From Flagellimonas taeanensis (GTDB lineage Bacteria; Bacteroidota; Bacteroidia; Flavobacteriales; Flavobacteriaceae): 64,000 nucleotides of DNA. Both the position numbers and the translations under genes were made by a program. Shown one piece after another: positions 46,930 to 56,257 of this stretch. The stretch lies in assembly GCF_003584105.1 (NCBI RefSeq), contig NZ_QXFO01000006.1, positions 124,001-188,000 of the forward strand. The letters run 5' to 3'. Below the pieces are notes generated by a model, which worked only from the letters and a program-made list of their open reading frames with translations, ran no database searches and was not told the DNA's origin. Every line of letters starts with the position of its first letter. The stretch's first letter is position 1.

Positions 46930-48306
46930 TCAAAATCCGAGTTTAACGAGTCCTGCCTGCACTTCTTCATTGCCCATGAACAGGTTCCAGAGCAATCCTG
47001 TGCGATGGTTTTCGATCATAATGATCTGCGGCCCTTGATCAATGGCCAGATAGGCCTCGGCCACCCAAAAATTGTACTCCGGACTGAAGGCATCATAGAA
47101 ACCGGCAGGCCCCAATAGTTTGTCCTTATTTTTGTAAAAATAGTGCATTGCTTTCAAAGATTCCTGAGGAGTGTAAGGAATGGAACTTATGGCCGCAGTG
47201 GGCGATATGATCCCTGTATCATTGGACGGACTGTGGGCATTGTACCCTATACTTCCATCATTGTTCCTGGAATAACTGGCGGTAAGCCCCCAACATTCCT
47301 CCCCATAATCCTCAAAACCCTTAGGATTGGCGACACAATATTGGTAATTGATCTTGGAATGGTTGACGTTCACGTCCCAATAATCCACATATTCATCGGA
47401 AAGGGCTTTGGGATTGAGCCCCAAATAGGAATAGTGAGCCCAAAACAAAGGGCCTCCAAACTGCTCGGCCCCTACATGCTTCACTAAGAGGGGTAATCCA
47501 TATTGGGTGTTGGAAGATTGGATGCCCCCATTGGATGCCCAACCATTGGCGTATACTTCTTTTTCAATTCCAAAATCGGGGGAGGCTGCGGCCAAGACAT
47601 AGGTAATCAGGACTTCGTTGTAGCCCTTTAGCTCCAAATTGATGCTGAAGCCATTATTGGGGCTCCAATGCCAATAAAGGGTGTTCTGGTTTTGGGTATA
47701 CCAATCCCACTCCACACCTTTCCAAAGGTCGTCGGCCTGTTGTGCCAATGCTTGTTCCTCTTCCGAACCATTTTTTAAGTATTCCTTGACACAAATCAAT
47801 CCTTGCACCAAAAAAGCGGTTTCCACTAGATCGCCCCCATCATCCAAAGGACTAAAAGGGATTACTGTTCCTGTCGAACCATTGATCCAATGGGACCATG
47901 CCCCATGAAAACGGTCCGCATTTTCCAAAAACTCCAAAAGGGTGGTCATTCGTGCCACACCTTCGGTCCTGGAAATAAAGCCACGTTCGATTCCCACAAT
48001 AATGGCCATAAGCCCGAAACCGGTCCCGCCAGAGGTCACCACCTGCGAGTCCCTGTTCGGGTCGTCGGGATGGTACCTTTCCTTGGCACCTCCTGAGTTT
48101 GGCTCGGCAAAATCCCAGAAATACTTGAAGGTTTCTTCCTGTACCAAATCCATCAGTTCAGCATCCGTTATGGTCGGCTCATCATCATCTGAGCCTTCCC
48201 CAGGGAGTACTGGTGGCGTTGGCACATAGGTATAGTCATCACCTCCCCCACACGAGACCATTAGGGCCAGGAGAAGGATCAGACTCCATGTTTTTTTAAT
48301 CATCAT
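46930..48306 (-). CDS. GH144 family lipoprotein (beta-1,2-glucanase-like), copy A
   Basis: The 458-residue lipoprotein (Cys19 in VSCGG, then a proline/acidic linker) has a catalytic domain of the glycoamylase-like PF10091 family, GH144. Typical segments are FKYFWDFAEPNSGGAKERY, GGTGFGLMAIIVGIERGF, RFHGAWSHW, LYWHWSPNNGFSIN and FWAHYSYLGLNPKALS, with the end ENHRTGLLWNLFM. Known GH144 enzymes are endo- or exo-beta-1,2-glucanases. It overlaps copy B by 11 bases and is close in sequence to it, so a gene duplication with division of work is likely. Confidence 0.88.
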   Translation of the reverse strand: MMIKKTWSLILLLALMVSCGGGDDYTYVPTPPVLPGEGSDDDEPTITDAELMDLVQEETFKYFWDFAEPNSGGAKERYHPDDPNRDSQVVTSGGTGFGLMAIIVGIERGFISRTEGVARMTTLLEFLENADRFHGAWSHWINGSTGTVIPFSPLDDGGDLVETAFLVQGLICVKEYLKNGSEEEQALAQQADDLWKGVEWDWYTQNQNTLYWHWSPNNGFSINLELKGYNEVLITYVLAAASPDFGIEKEVYANGWASNGGIQSSNTQYGLPLLVKHVGAEQFGGPLFWAHYSYLGLNPKALSDEYVDYWDVNVNHSKINYQYCVANPKGFEDYGEECWGLTASYSRNNDGSIGYNAHSPSNDTGIISPTAAISSIPYTPQESLKAMHYFYKNKDKLLGPAGFYDAFSPEYNFWVAEAYLAIDQGPQIIMIENHRTGLLWNLFMGNEEVQAGLVKLGF

Positions 48307-49666
48307 TCTTTAGATATGGGCTATCGAAGCCCAATTTTGTCAATCCATTTTTCACTTCTTCGTTCGCCATGAACAGTTTCCACAAAAGACCGCTCCTATG
48401 GTTTTCTATCATCACGGGAATGGGACCTTGGTCTATCGCCAAATACCGTGGCAGGTACCAATCTTTTTCCAAACTGAAAGCGTCATAGGGACCGTACTTA
48501 CCGATCAAACTATCCTGCTGGGTGTACATATACCTTAAAAATTGCATGCTCTCCCAGGGTGTATAGGGCATGGAGGAAAGTGCCGCCGTTGGCGATATTA
48601 CCCCCAAGTCCTCGCCTGGCCTGTGGCCCGCATATCCTTTGATGGAGTAGCTGGAGGTGAGCCCCCAACAATCTTCACCATAACCTTCGTATCCCTCTGG
48701 GTTATCCACCGCATATTTATAATGGATCATGGCATGGTTGACATTCAATTTCCAATAGTCGGCAAATTGGTCAGTAAGTCCTTTAGGGTTTAGCCCCAAA
48801 TAGGAATAGTGCGCCCAAAAAAGAGGGCCTACCGGAGCATCATCATGCTCAAAATGGTTGAGCTCGGTTTCCAGCCCGTAATAGGTGGTGTCTTTGGCAA
48901 TGGCTCCATCCAGTGCCCATCCTTTTTCATAGACACTTTTATGGATGGCATGTGTGGGGGACGCTGCTGCGAGGACGTACATGATCAGGCACTCGTTGTA
49001 CCCACCAACGGGAAAGTTCATTTCCCAAGCATATTCGGGGCTCCAATGCCAATAGAGGACATCTTCACCACCTTTGGTGTACCAGTCCCATTCGACTTCT
49101 TCCCAAAGCTGTTGGATCTTTTGTGCCAATTTTTGTTCGCGTTCGTTTCCGTCCTTGAAATATTCCTTTACGGTCAAAAGCCCTTGTACCAAAAATGCCG
49201 TTTCCACCAAATCGCCTCCATTGTCCTTTGGACTGAAAGGGGTCACTTTTCCTGATGGCAACAACCAATGGGGCCATGCTCCATGAAAGCGGTCGGCTTT
49301 TTCCAAAAAGTCCACGATCTTTTCATATCGCTCCAAAGCCTGTTCCCTTGTGATGAACTTGCGCTCCACACCCACTAGGATGGCCATAAGGCCAAAACCA
49401 GAACCTCCCGTGGTGATGATGTCCTTGTCATGGTTGGGATACTCGTTATCCATGTGAAAACGTTCCCTTGCCAGACCAGAAACGGGTTCCGCACCTTCCC
49501 AAAAGTAATTGAAGGTCTGGTACTGGACTGAATCCATCAATGCCTCATCCGTATACGTTATGGTGTTCTTGCCCTTGCCTGTTGAATTTCCTTCTTTTTT
49601 GTTTTTATGGCCATTGCACCCCATAATCAGGGATGCAACAGCCATTGGAACTAAAATTAACCTCAT
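48296..49666 (-). CDS. GH144 family lipoprotein, copy B
   Basis: The 456-residue lipoprotein (lipobox IMGC, Cys17) is a paralogue of copy A, with the same blocks: FNYFWEGAEPVSGLARERF, GGSGFGLMAILVGVERKF, RFHGAWPHW, LYWHWSPEYAWEMN and FWAHYSYLGLNPKGLT. It lacks the acidic linker of copy A. It may have endo activity while copy A acts as an exo enzyme, or the reverse. It is downstream of the LamG lipoprotein by 29 bases. Confidence 0.88.
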   Translation of the reverse strand: MRLILVPMAVASLIMGCNGHKNKKEGNSTGKGKNTITYTDEALMDSVQYQTFNYFWEGAEPVSGLARERFHMDNEYPNHDKDIITTGGSGFGLMAILVGVERKFITREQALERYEKIVDFLEKADRFHGAWPHWLLPSGKVTPFSPKDNGGDLVETAFLVQGLLTVKEYFKDGNEREQKLAQKIQQLWEEVEWDWYTKGGEDVLYWHWSPEYAWEMNFPVGGYNECLIMYVLAAASPTHAIHKSVYEKGWALDGAIAKDTTYYGLETELNHFEHDDAPVGPLFWAHYSYLGLNPKGLTDQFADYWKLNVNHAMIHYKYAVDNPEGYEGYGEDCWGLTSSYSIKGYAGHRPGEDLGVISPTAALSSMPYTPWESMQFLRYMYTQQDSLIGKYGPYDAFSLEKDWYLPRYLAIDQGPIPVMIENHRSGLLWKLFMANEEVKNGLTKLGFDSPYLKNDD

Positions 49667-49695
49667 AAAAAACTAAACTAACTCGACTAAACTAA

Positions 49696-51408
49696 TTATT
49701 GTATCAAATTTTGAATTTCCTGTTGTGTAAGTGCTTTGCTATACAGCCTCAACTCATCCATTTGCCCTTTCTCTGTTTTGTGGTCCCAACCATTAAAATT
49801 GGGGTCACCGGACATGATCACCAAATCTCCCACACCTGTCCAGTCTATTCCGGTAAAAGCAGTTTCTCCAACCAATTCCCCGTTCATGTACAGTGCTGCA
49901 TTAGTTGCTGAGATCGAGATTCCAAAATGCACCCACTCGTCAAGGGTCGGGTCTATGGTTGCGGGGACTCCTGGGTTCACCCAGGTGGCATTGGTGCCAT
50001 TGCCCACAAGAAGTATGAATTTCTGTGCGTCCGCACTTCCTTCGCGAATCAATCCGAACCCACTGGGCTTATCGGATGGAGATGCCGGTTCTGCTGGCGC
50101 AATATTGATTATTCCCGCCCTCGTATCCGATGGGTCGATTTTCAACCAGAACGTGGCACTGAATTCATTTCCTTGGGCTAAATCGGCAGATGGGAACGTC
50201 AGATAGGAATCCGCAGCCCCTTGGTATGCATTCCCCGATATTCCACCAACAAGGCTCGGAGATCCCACTTCGGCAGCATTTTCACCGCTTAGGACGTCTG
50301 TATAACTTCCATCAAAGGGTAAATAGAATGTAGAACTCGACTCCGTGACCTGCTTTTGAATTTCCTGTTGCGAAAGTGCTTTGTTAAACAGCCTCAACTC
50401 ATCCATTTGCCCTTTCTCTGTTTTGTGGTCCCACCCATTAAAATTGGGGTCACCGGACATGATCACCAAATCTCCCACGCCTGTCCAGTCTATTCCGGTA
50501 AAAGCAGTTTCTCCAACCAATTCCCCGTTCATGTACAGTGCTGCATTAGTTGCTGAGATCGAGATTCCAAAATGCACCCACTCGTCAAGGGTCGGGTCTA
50601 TGGTTGCGGGGACTCCTGGGTTCACCCAGGTGGCATTGGTGCCATTGCCCACAAGAAGTATGAATTTCTGTGCGTCCGCACTTCCTTCGCGAATCAATCC
50701 GAACCCACTGGGCTTATCGGATGGAGATGCCGGTTCCGCCGGCGCAATATTGATTATTCCCGCCCTCGTATCCGATGGATCGACTTTCAACCAGAACGTG
50801 GCACTGAATTCATTTCCTTTGGCCAAATCGGCTGATGGGAACCTCAGATAGGAATCCGCAGCTCCTTGGTATGCATTTCCAGATACCCCGCCAACAAGGC
50901 TCGGAGATCCCACTTCGGTAGCTGCTGTAATGGTAACCTGCTCATTAAAATCGCCATCAAAAGGCATATAGAACATTTCTCCATCATATATAGGTACATA
51001 AGGTGGTGTTTTCTCAAAATCAATAGAAGATGTGGTGGTTTTGCCATCTATGTCCGTAGCCGTTATGGTCAATGTATGTACCCCTGTGGTTACATTGTCA
51101 TAAACCAAATCATCCTTTATAAAGTATCGGTAATCCAAGAACCCCGTATAACTGGCAATTTCGGTCCCATCCATTGCAACAGAAACAGTGCTGATCTCTA
51201 TATCATCCCTAACTTCAAAATCGATGGTTATAGCTGCAACAGCTTCTGGTACTTTTAACTGAAAACCATCTATAGGTTTGTTAATGACTATTAAAGGCGC
51301 CGTCTCATCTACTCCGGCATCCACCGCAGTGATCGGGTCTATGCCTTCGTTACAGGAAACGACCAGCAGTCCCAACAGGAAATATATGGATTTAACTGTG
51401 TATTTCAT
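49696..51408 (-). CDS. Outer-surface lipoprotein with two tandem LamG-like domains
   Basis: The 570-residue lipoprotein (VVSCN, Cys19) has an Ig-like N-terminal domain (residues 30-140, with DDIEISTVSVAMDGTEIAS) and two LamG (concanavalin-A-like) domains. These repeat near-identical blocks GNEFSATFWLKVDPSDTRAG, EPASPSDKPSGFGLIREGSA and YMNGELVGETAFTGIDWTG. It is probably the surface glycan-binding protein that captures the polysaccharide for SusCD. The domain duplication is recent at DNA level. It lies between susD and GH144 copy B. Confidence 0.9.
   Translation of the reverse strand: MKYTVKSIYFLLGLLVVSCNEGIDPITAVDAGVDETAPLIVINKPIDGFQLKVPEAVAAITIDFEVRDDIEISTVSVAMDGTEIASYTGFLDYRYFIKDDLVYDNVTTGVHTLTITATDIDGKTTTSSIDFEKTPPYVPIYDGEMFYMPFDGDFNEQVTITAATEVGSPSLVGGVSGNAYQGAADSYLRFPSADLAKGNEFSATFWLKVDPSDTRAGIINIAPAEPASPSDKPSGFGLIREGSADAQKFILLVGNGTNATWVNPGVPATIDPTLDEWVHFGISISATNAALYMNGELVGETAFTGIDWTGVGDLVIMSGDPNFNGWDHKTEKGQMDELRLFNKALSQQEIQKQVTESSSTFYLPFDGSYTDVLSGENAAEVGSPSLVGGISGNAYQGAADSYLTFPSADLAQGNEFSATFWLKIDPSDTRAGIINIAPAEPASPSDKPSGFGLIREGSADAQKFILLVGNGTNATWVNPGVPATIDPTLDEWVHFGISISATNAALYMNGELVGETAFTGIDWTGVGDLVIMSGDPNFNGWDHKTEKGQMDELRLYSKALTQQEIQNLIQ
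49709..50276. repeat. Direct repeat copy encoding the second LamG domain
   Basis: This 568-base stretch aligns without gaps to 50354-50921 at an offset of exactly 645 bases, with only a few dozen differences at most. Confidence 0.92.
50354..50921. repeat. Direct repeat copy encoding the first LamG domain
   Basis: Partner of 49709-50276. The two copies are much more alike than expected for old domains, so they are a recent duplication or are kept alike by gene conversion. Confidence 0.92.
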
Positions 51409-51432
51409 CTTTTGTAGTTTATTTGGTTAATG

Positions 51433-52977
51433 TTAGTTGCCACCACCTCCAAGTGTAGGCAATGCATCCAATTGTGCCTGTGGATAGGGCAATAATTGTT
51501 TATCAGCAGAGAATGTCCTACCGTCATAACTCAATTCGGAGAAATTGTCCAAACGGATCATGTCGTAGTACCTAATGCCCCACTCCATGGCCAGTTCGGC
51601 AAATTTTTCATCCATGACCTGATCACTGGTAACACCTGACAGTCCGCCCAAACCTGCACGGCTCCTGACCAGGTTCACGGCTTGGTCCGCTGTCATGCCC
51701 GTGCCGCTCGCACCGCGTGTCAGGGCTTCGGCATACATCAACAATATCTCAGCATAGCGTATCACGATCATGTTTTTGCCTCCTCCATAATCATTGCGTC
51801 CCGTAGTGATCTGAACGGATGGCAGGTAGTGTTTGCCACTGGCAAAAAGCGCCCTTGCATAATCGTTGATGATGTCCCCATCACGAGTGGTTTTGTTCAC
51901 AAAAGAGGGAAGGGTTGCGTAGTTGGGATCGGCTTGAAGCTCTGCAATACCTCGATCGGTCCAAAGTACACTGGTCTCCAACCTTACGGTCTCATCCCTG
52001 TCCAACATGAACTTGATGAACTTCATACTGGGCTCATAAAAGCCCCATCCGTCGGAAGCGTTTGCCCTTGCTGGTGTCCATCCTTGGGGACCAAAAGGTC
52101 CATACAAATGATAGAAGGTATCCCCTGTACTGGAGCCGTAATCGGAAAATTGCATTTCGAGCAAACTTTCATCACTCAACTCACCCGGTTTTTTGAACAA
52201 GCTGTAAAAATCTGGATACAATGTAAACTTATTGGAGCTGATGATGGCCCCGCAGGCATCGGCCACTCCTTGGTAGTTCTCCATTTCCAATTGGGCCATG
52301 GCCTTCAAGGCATAGGCGGTGTATCGGGTCACCCCTCCTGGAACGTCTGTCCGTTCATTGGGCCTCATGTTGGGCAACAACGGAATCGCTTCGTCCATCT
52401 GATCGGATATGAACTGCATGACCTCATCCTTGGAAGCCGGTCCGTCTGCAATCTCAGTATCCGGTGTGGTCGTCTGGATAATGAACACATCGCCCCAAAC
52501 CCTTGCAAGATTGAAGTGCAACCAAGCCCTCAGCACTTTGATCTCGGCTATGTACTGGTCTGCAGTGGCCTGTCCGCTTTCATCGGCAAAGCTCTTAAAG
52601 TTTTCTATCAATCCTATTTCGGTGTTGAGGCCGACAATGTCACCGTAGTGGATGTTCCACAAGGAGTTGTACATCCAATAATCTTGTGTATATACAAAAT
52701 TGTCAGTGTCGGCAAACTGCTGCTGATCGCCCAATCCCCCTGCATTGACATCATCCCCGCGGACGGAGAGCAACAATGGCTCTTCCCATCCCCTGGTGGC
52801 AAAAATGTTATAGGATCCCGCCAAGGCCTGAATCATATTTTCGGTGTTCGAATAATCCAGGTCATCTGCATTGAGCTGTCCCTCTATATCGTCGAACTTA
52901 TCGCTGCACGATTGGATGAAAAACATCGCAATGAGTGCAAACGTCCATTTGCTGATTGTGTTTTTCTTATTTTTCAT
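51433..52977 (-). CDS. susD: SusD/RagB family glycan-binding lipoprotein
   Basis: The 514-residue lipoprotein starts at the ATG at 52977 (lipobox FIQSC). It has the SusD TPR fold: NTENMIQALAGSYNIF, EIKVLRAWLHFNLARVWGD, RYTAYALKAMAQLEMENY and the C-terminal RYAEILLMYAEALTRGAS, followed by WGIRYYDMIRLDNF. It forms the lid over the SusC channel and binds the glycan. It is 10 bases downstream of susC. Confidence 0.95.
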   Translation of the reverse strand: MKNKKNTISKWTFALIAMFFIQSCSDKFDDIEGQLNADDLDYSNTENMIQALAGSYNIFATRGWEEPLLLSVRGDDVNAGGLGDQQQFADTDNFVYTQDYWMYNSLWNIHYGDIVGLNTEIGLIENFKSFADESGQATADQYIAEIKVLRAWLHFNLARVWGDVFIIQTTTPDTEIADGPASKDEVMQFISDQMDEAIPLLPNMRPNERTDVPGGVTRYTAYALKAMAQLEMENYQGVADACGAIISSNKFTLYPDFYSLFKKPGELSDESLLEMQFSDYGSSTGDTFYHLYGPFGPQGWTPARANASDGWGFYEPSMKFIKFMLDRDETVRLETSVLWTDRGIAELQADPNYATLPSFVNKTTRDGDIINDYARALFASGKHYLPSVQITTGRNDYGGGKNMIVIRYAEILLMYAEALTRGASGTGMTADQAVNLVRSRAGLGGLSGVTSDQVMDEKFAELAMEWGIRYYDMIRLDNFSELSYDGRTFSADKQLLPYPQAQLDALPTLGGGGN

Positions 52978-52987
52978 TTCAATTTTT

Positions 52988-55900
52988 TTATAGTTTAATG
53001 TTGACACCTACGGTGTATACTGCCGGTACCGGATATGTTTGACGGTCTACCCCATTGGAAACTTCTGGGTTGAACCCGTTGTAGCTGAACAATGTGAGCG
53101 GTCGTTCGGCAGTCAGTGTAAATTTGAAGTCAGGCGCATTGCCTTTGAGCTTGTCGCCTCTTAGGGTATAGGCCAATTGGATGTTTTGGATCCTGAAGAA
53201 ATCCCCATCCTCTACCCAGAAATTACTGAGGCGCTGGTTCCAACTGTTACGAAGGCCCGCAGATGACGGATAGGTATTGCTGGTACCTTCCCCGTGCCAA
53301 CGGTTTTTGGCCAAATCGGCGTCCATATTGGTGTCAGTGGTGAAGATGATCTCGCCCCTTTTTCTGTTCAATATTTTATTGCCTGTTTGTCCGTAGAAGT
53401 TCATGGTAAAACCAAAATCCTTATAGTTGACCCCAATATTTCCACCATAGGTGAACTCGGGTAGGAAAGATCCTAGGACTGTTCTATCTTCATCCGTGAT
53501 GCTACCATCCCCGTTCCTATCGTTATAAATCAGATAACCGGGCTGGATATTCTGTCCATTGTTTATGGCATTCTGCGCTACGGGATCGGCATCGATTTGC
53601 GCCTGGTTTTGATAAACTCCCGTCGTTTCATATCCATAAAAGGCATATAATGGTTCCCCAACTATGGTCCTTTGACGGAATTCGGCAGATCCTGAGTCAA
53701 TATATCCACTCTCGTTCTCAATTTCAAGGGTTTCATTCTTAACCGTGGTAAAATTGGCACCGATGGTATAGCTTAGATCTTCTGAGATGTTATCGCTCCA
53801 GTTTAGTGCCACTTCCACCCCAGAGTTTCGGATGACCCCTGAATTTCTGTCAATGGTGACATTGGCTATGGGGATGTAAACCGGCATAATGGCATTCTCC
53901 GTATCCCTGATATAGTAGTCTGCCTCCAATGATAACCTGTTGTTCAAGGTGGTGAGGTTAATACCAAAATCAAGTTCTTCCACCACTTCCCAACTCAAAT
54001 CGGAAAAATTGCTCGTAGCAGTGATTCCGGTAACCGGATTGTCTCCCAAATCCACAGTTACGTTGCTAATGGTATTGGAACCAGAACTTGCATTCACATT
54101 GTCGTTCCCCAAACGGCCCCAAGCGGCCCTCAACTTCAAGAAATCAAAAATGGAGTTTTCCTGCATGAACGGTTCTTTTGAAATGACCCATCCTGCACCC
54201 ACTGCGGGGAAGTAGCCCCATTGGTCTTTCGTGAACTTGGAGGACCTATCCGCCCTAAACGTTCCATATAATAAATATCTGTCCTTGAAATTGTATGAAA
54301 CCCTTCCAAAGTAGGATTGTCCATATACCCTTTTGTTCTCCTCCTCCACATTGTTGTTGAAGGAAAGTGGGTCGGCAAAATCCAAGTACCATGATGTTTC
54401 ATAATCGATTCCCGCAATATCCGTACCTGTGGCCTCGAACCTGTTCGATGCCTCGTCCCTATATGAAGCACCTGCCATTATGGTAACATGGTGGTCTTCA
54501 TTATAGGTATCGGTATAGGTCAAGATATTGTCCCAGATCTGGTTGTAATAGTTGTTCTGCTTTCTGTTGATATCCGAAAGACGCTGGTCGCCAAATCCCA
54601 TGTTGTATGGTAAATTCACATAGCGCTCTTCCAAGGCGGAAAAATCTACATTATAGGTCGTCTTGAAAGTCAATTTGTCCTTGATAAAGTCGGTCTGCAA
54701 ATATATATTGGTCAGCAACTTTCTTATTTTCAGCCTATTGTTATTGTACTGCATGTCTGGAAATGGGTTTTGCGTTCCCCTGTATCCCAATGCCTGTGCA
54801 TTGGCATAGCGTACCGGCGTGGCAGCTGTGTTCAATTCATCAAAAACTGGAAGTATGGGAACCGCAAAATAGGCCTTGAACCATGCTGAGTTTTCAGGAG
54901 TAAATTGTGTGGCATTACTGAACACTGTGTTCACCCCTACTTTTACATTGTCAGACACATCCACGTCCAGTTTTGAGCGGATATTGAACCGTTCATATTT
55001 ATTCTTCATATCGAGAAGACCTTCTTGGGAAAAATAGTTGGTGCCTATGGCATAGGCCACATTCTCCGTTCCTCCAGTAACACTCAAACCATGGTTTTGA
55101 ATGATCCCATCCCTGATGATCTCATCAAACCAGTCCGTATTTACATCGGGCACATTGGGGTTGACACGGCTTCTCCCATAGCGCTGCATTGCATTGAGCA
55201 CAAATTGGACATCTGCAGCAGAACCTGATTCCACGGCCATGGTCACAAATTGCTCTGCGTTGGCCATCTGCAATACATTTTGGGCGCGTTGTATACCTGT
55301 GTAACCGTTATACTCGATTTGTGGTTTCCTGTTCTTACCACCAGATTTGGTCTCAATGATGATGACCCCATTGGCTGCCCGTACTCCATAAATGGCAGAA
55401 GATGAGGCATCCTTGAGCACGTTCATCGTTTTGATGTCATTGGGATTCAAAAAGTCGATGTTGCTGTAGAACATCCCATCCACAACATATAATAGTTCTG
55501 TTGCATCAGAATACGTTCCCAATCCTCGAATCCTGACGGTTGGTGATGCTCCAGGGCTACCCGTGGTCACGATCTGTACCCCGGCCACCTTTCCCTGCAA
55601 CGATTGTACGGGATTGGCCGACGGCGTTTTTTCAATCTGTTCGGCATCCACCGTTACAATGGATCCTGTGAGATCTGCCTTCCTTTGGGTACCATAACCC
55701 ACCACAACAACCTCATCCAAGCTTTGGGTGTCTTCCTGCAGGGTAACATCAATAGTTGTCCTGTTACCAATAGGGACCTCTTGGGTGGCAAAACCTATAT
55801 AGCTGAACACCAGGGTACCGTTGTCTGGCACGTTGTCCAAGCTATAATTACCATCAAAGTCTGTTTGGATTCCCGTTGTTGTACCTTTTAAGATGACACT

Positions 55901-56026
55901 GGCTCCTGGCAACGGTTGGCCCTGATCGTCCATTACCGTTCCCGAAACCGTGATATTGTTTTGGGCAAAAAGTACTGCCTGAAACAACATAAACGAGATT
56001 AGCAAAAGTTTGCTTTTAATTTTCAT
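52988..56026 (-). CDS. susC: SusC/RagA TonB-linked outer-membrane importer
   Basis: The 1012-residue protein has a signal peptide (MKIKSKLLLISFMLFQAVLFAQ), a CarboxypepD_reg-like domain (ITVSGTVMDDQGQPLPGASV), a TonB box (LDEVVVVGYGTQRKADLTGS), a plug with GVQIVTTGSPGASPTVRIRG, and a barrel ending in YTVGVNIKL. It imports the oligosaccharide produced at the surface. A -7 box of the promoter lies only 8-15 bases before the start, so the transcript may have little or no leader. Confidence 0.95.
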   Translation of the reverse strand: MKIKSKLLLISFMLFQAVLFAQNNITVSGTVMDDQGQPLPGASVILKGTTTGIQTDFDGNYSLDNVPDNGTLVFSYIGFATQEVPIGNRTTIDVTLQEDTQSLDEVVVVGYGTQRKADLTGSIVTVDAEQIEKTPSANPVQSLQGKVAGVQIVTTGSPGASPTVRIRGLGTYSDATELLYVVDGMFYSNIDFLNPNDIKTMNVLKDASSSAIYGVRAANGVIIIETKSGGKNRKPQIEYNGYTGIQRAQNVLQMANAEQFVTMAVESGSAADVQFVLNAMQRYGRSRVNPNVPDVNTDWFDEIIRDGIIQNHGLSVTGGTENVAYAIGTNYFSQEGLLDMKNKYERFNIRSKLDVDVSDNVKVGVNTVFSNATQFTPENSAWFKAYFAVPILPVFDELNTAATPVRYANAQALGYRGTQNPFPDMQYNNNRLKIRKLLTNIYLQTDFIKDKLTFKTTYNVDFSALEERYVNLPYNMGFGDQRLSDINRKQNNYYNQIWDNILTYTDTYNEDHHVTIMAGASYRDEASNRFEATGTDIAGIDYETSWYLDFADPLSFNNNVEEENKRVYGQSYFGRVSYNFKDRYLLYGTFRADRSSKFTKDQWGYFPAVGAGWVISKEPFMQENSIFDFLKLRAAWGRLGNDNVNASSGSNTISNVTVDLGDNPVTGITATSNFSDLSWEVVEELDFGINLTTLNNRLSLEADYYIRDTENAIMPVYIPIANVTIDRNSGVIRNSGVEVALNWSDNISEDLSYTIGANFTTVKNETLEIENESGYIDSGSAEFRQRTIVGEPLYAFYGYETTGVYQNQAQIDADPVAQNAINNGQNIQPGYLIYNDRNGDGSITDEDRTVLGSFLPEFTYGGNIGVNYKDFGFTMNFYGQTGNKILNRKRGEIIFTTDTNMDADLAKNRWHGEGTSNTYPSSAGLRNSWNQRLSNFWVEDGDFFRIQNIQLAYTLRGDKLKGNAPDFKFTLTAERPLTLFSYNGFNPEVSNGVDRQTYPVPAVYTVGVNIKL

Positions 56027-56033
56027 AATTGTG

Positions 56034-56068
56034 CAAAAATAGAGTTAGATTTTTACTAAATTAACAAA
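56034..56068 (-). promoter_or_regulatory. Promoter-like boxes directly before susC of the polysaccharide locus
   Basis: On the minus strand TTTG (56065-56068) and TATTTTTG (56034-56041) are separated by 23 bases. The -7 box ends eight bases before the start codon (56026). Confidence 0.55.
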
Positions 56069-56257
56069 ACCCCAAGTGGTTGACGTGTAGATGCAATACA
56101 TAATAAATACATCATGCAATTACCCTTGAAAAGGCCATATTTCACTGCATTTGCAGTAGTTTATCTGTAATGACTGTGAAAAACATTAACATAGTGATGT
56201 AGTAATGATGTAATTCCAAAAAGTAGGAATATAGCCTTGGGGCCAAGTATTGTATGG

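Noticed and set aside
51682..52998. Long open frame (438 codons) on the plus strand
   Set aside because: It is antisense to susD, and its translation shows no signal peptide or domain.
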